Of a stretch of 64,000 nt of DNA, positions 62,058 through 64,000 are shown piece after piece (positions within the stretch are counted from its first letter, which is position 1; every line of letters begins with the position of its first letter). A program made the translations under genes and the position numbers. The notes beneath the pieces were generated by a model. That model saw only the letters and a program-made list of their open reading frames with translations, was not told where the DNA came from and searched no databases. Source of the stretch: Stomorhina lunata (Eukaryota; Arthropoda; Insecta; Diptera; Rhiniidae). The stretch is taken from NCBI GenBank assembly GCA_933228675.1, contig OW121742.1, positions 112,634,739 through 112,698,738 of the forward strand. Direction: 5' to 3'.

Positions 62058-63249
62058 AGACTATAGCTAAGCAATAGACTAAGACACATGCTAAGACCTA
62101 GACTAAGATATAGACTAAGACATAGACTAAGACATAGACTAAGACATAGACTAACACATAGACTAAGACATAGACTAAGACATAAACTAAGACATAGACT
62201 TAGACATAGACTAAGACATAGACTAAGACATCGACTAAGACATAGACTAAGACATAGATTAAGACATAGACTAAGACATAAACTAAGACATAGACTAATG
62301 TGGGGTTTATATAACTCAAGCGTCTGACGATTGAGTGAAATTTACATGTATTTTGTTTTTGTTACAATAATAGACTAAGACATAGACTAAGACATAGACT
62401 AAGACATAAACTAAGACCTAAACTAAGACATGGACTAAGACATGGACTAAGACATAGACTAAAACATAGACTTAGACATAGACTAAGACATAGACTAAGA
62501 CATTGACTAAGACAAATACTAAGACATAGACTAAGACATAAACTAAGACATAGACTAAGACATAGACTAAGACATAGACTAAGACATAGACTAAGACATA
62601 GACTAAGACATAGACTAAGACAAAGACTAAGACATAGACTAAGGCATAGACTAAGACATAGACTAAGACATAGACTAAGACATAGACCAAGACATAGACT
62701 AAGACATAAACTAAGACATGGACTAAGACATGGACTAAGACATAGACTAAAACATAGACTAAGACATAGACTAAGACATTGACTAAGACAAATACTAAGA
62801 CATAGACTAAGACATAGACTAAGACATAGACTAAGACATAGACTAAGAGATAGACTAAGACATAGACTAAGACATAGACTAAGACATAGACTAAGACATA
62901 GACTAAGACATAGACTAAGACATAGACTAAGACATAGACTAAGACATAGACTAAGACATAGACTAAGACATAGACTAAGACATAGACTAAGACATAGACT
63001 AAGACATAGACTAAGACATAGACTAAGACATAGAATAAGACATAGACTAAGACATAGACTTAGACATAGACTAAGACATAGACTAAGACATAGACTAAGA
63101 CATAGACTAAGACATAGACTAAGACATAGACTAAGACATAGACCAAGACATAGACTAAGACATAGACTAAGACATAGAATAAGACATAGACTAAGACATA
63201 GACTAAGACATAGACAAAAACATAGACTAAGACATAGACTAAGACATAG
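62058..63249 (+). repeat. 12-bp satellite G, array 3
   Basis: About 93 units, interrupted at 62299-62370 by half of the hairpin MITE. Higher-order blocks are visible: ATGGACTAAGACATGGACTA near 62430 and again near 62720, each followed by ATTGACTAAGACAAATACTA. It passes straight into satellite F at 63249. Confidence 0.97.
62299..62370 (+). mobile_element. Exact half copy of the hairpin MITE
   Basis: These 72 bp align without gaps to 1502-1573, with four substitutions that I can find. The copy stops at the symmetry centre (GTTACAATAA) of the full element, and the right arm is missing. At three of the four differing positions it agrees with the inverted right arm of the full copy. It sits between intact 12-bp satellite units. 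Confidence 0.85.
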
Positions 63250-64000
63250 AAAACTCTTTCCGCAATCAACTTTTCTATAGAAAACTCTTCCCATTGTCAA
63301 CTTTTCTATAGAAAACTCTTCCCATTGTCAACTTTTCTATAGAAAACTCTTCTCATCGTCAACTTTTCTATAGGAAACTTTTCTCATCGTCAACTTTTCT
63401 ATAGAAAACTCTTCCCATCGTCAACTTTTCTATAGAAAACTCTTCCCATCTCCAACTTTTCTACTTCCCATCGTCAACTTTTCTATAGAAAACTTTTTCC
63501 ATCGTCAACTTTTCTATAGAAAACTCTTCCCATCGTCAACTTTTTTATAGAAAACTCTTCCTGTCGTCAACTTTTCTATAGAAAAGTCTTCCTACCGTCA
63601 ACTATTCTATAGAAAATTCTTCCTATCGTCAACTGTTCTATAGAAAACTCTTCCCGTCGTCAACTTTTCTATAGAAAAATCATCCCATCGTCAAATTTTC
63701 TATAGAAAACTCTTCCCATCGTCAACTTTTCTGTAAAAAACTCTTCCCATCGTCAACTTTTCTATAGAAAACTCTTACCGTCGTCAACTTTTTTATAGAA
63801 AACTCTTCCTATCGTCAACTGTTCTATAGAAAACTCTTCCCATTGTGAACTTTTCTATAGAAAACTCATCCCATCGTCAAATTTTCTACAGAAAACTCTT
63901 CCCATCGTCAACTTTTTTATAAAAAACTCTTCCAATCGTCAACTTTTCTTTAGAAAACTCTTCCCATCATCAATTTTTCTACGGAAAACTCTTCCCATCG
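63250..64000. repeat. 31-bp satellite F (CTATAG core), runs off the window
   Basis: About 24 units made of AACTTTTCTATAGAAAACTC and TTCCCATCGTC. Common variants are CCTATCGTC and CATTGTC. One unit near 63461 is shortened. The half CTTCCCATCGTC is unlike the other 31-bp families, but TTTTCTATAGAAAA is shared with families D and E. Confidence 0.95.

Noticed and set aside
62088..63300. Open frames up to 312 codons
   Set aside because: Same 12-bp satellite artefact; no domain or codon signal.

Overview
The window is very AT-rich, non-coding DNA from a eukaryotic nuclear genome, most likely an insect and perhaps a fly. Three things point that way: the kilobase-scale simple satellites, a non-LTR retrotransposon remnant, and short foldback elements of the MITE type. 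No open reading frame looks like a host gene. The long ones come from a 12-bp satellite and a CTGT microsatellite whose periods leave some frames without stops. The only protein homology I recognise is a 64-codon reverse transcriptase remnant (1805-1999, minus strand). The only gene-like signal is a good 3' splice acceptor at 58515-58569 followed by a short possible terminal exon. The window could be a giant intron or repeat-rich intergenic or heterochromatic DNA; the sequence alone does not decide.

Layout. 0-5.4 kb: a 31-bp array, a foldback element with a hairpin MITE inside it, a 74-bp triplication, and a ladder of AGCAACATGTTGC palindromes. 5.4-9 kb: degenerate A-rich repeats. 9.4-25.4 kb: old 300-500 bp repeats that share a core around TATAACTTGAAAAC, in both orientations, interleaved with a 31-bp satellite of the AAATTTTTGAAAAATTT type. 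26-32 kb: AAGCTT-rich repeats, a very uniform 1.9-kb 31-bp array, and an inverted pair of about 145-bp repeat blocks. 32.2-34.3 kb: a CTGT microsatellite between inverted repeats, then an AT tract. 35.4-40.9 kb: about 130 copies of another 31-bp satellite, with duplicated boundary segments. 41.5-45 kb: repeats carrying TAGGCAACACTTTTT. 45-46.9, 59.6-60.6 and 62-63.2 kb: three arrays of the 12-mer ATAGACTAAGAC. 50.8-57.5 kb: more of the AAATTTTTGAAAAATTT satellite, including a head-to-head inversion. 63.25-64 kb: a fifth 31-bp satellite that runs off the window.

Most notable signals. (1) A 13-bp word, CCTAAAAGTATGC, recurs in roughly 45 exact or near copies on both strands from 26.5 to 61.4 kb, with one further copy at 2562, in otherwise diverged sequence. 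(2) Five satellite families with different sequences share a 31-bp period, and most share a CTATAG or CTATAA core. (3) Three families of old repeats each keep one short conserved core, as a protein-binding box in a satellite might. (4) A hairpin MITE at 1502-1628 has an exact-length half copy inserted in the 12-bp satellite at 62299-62370.
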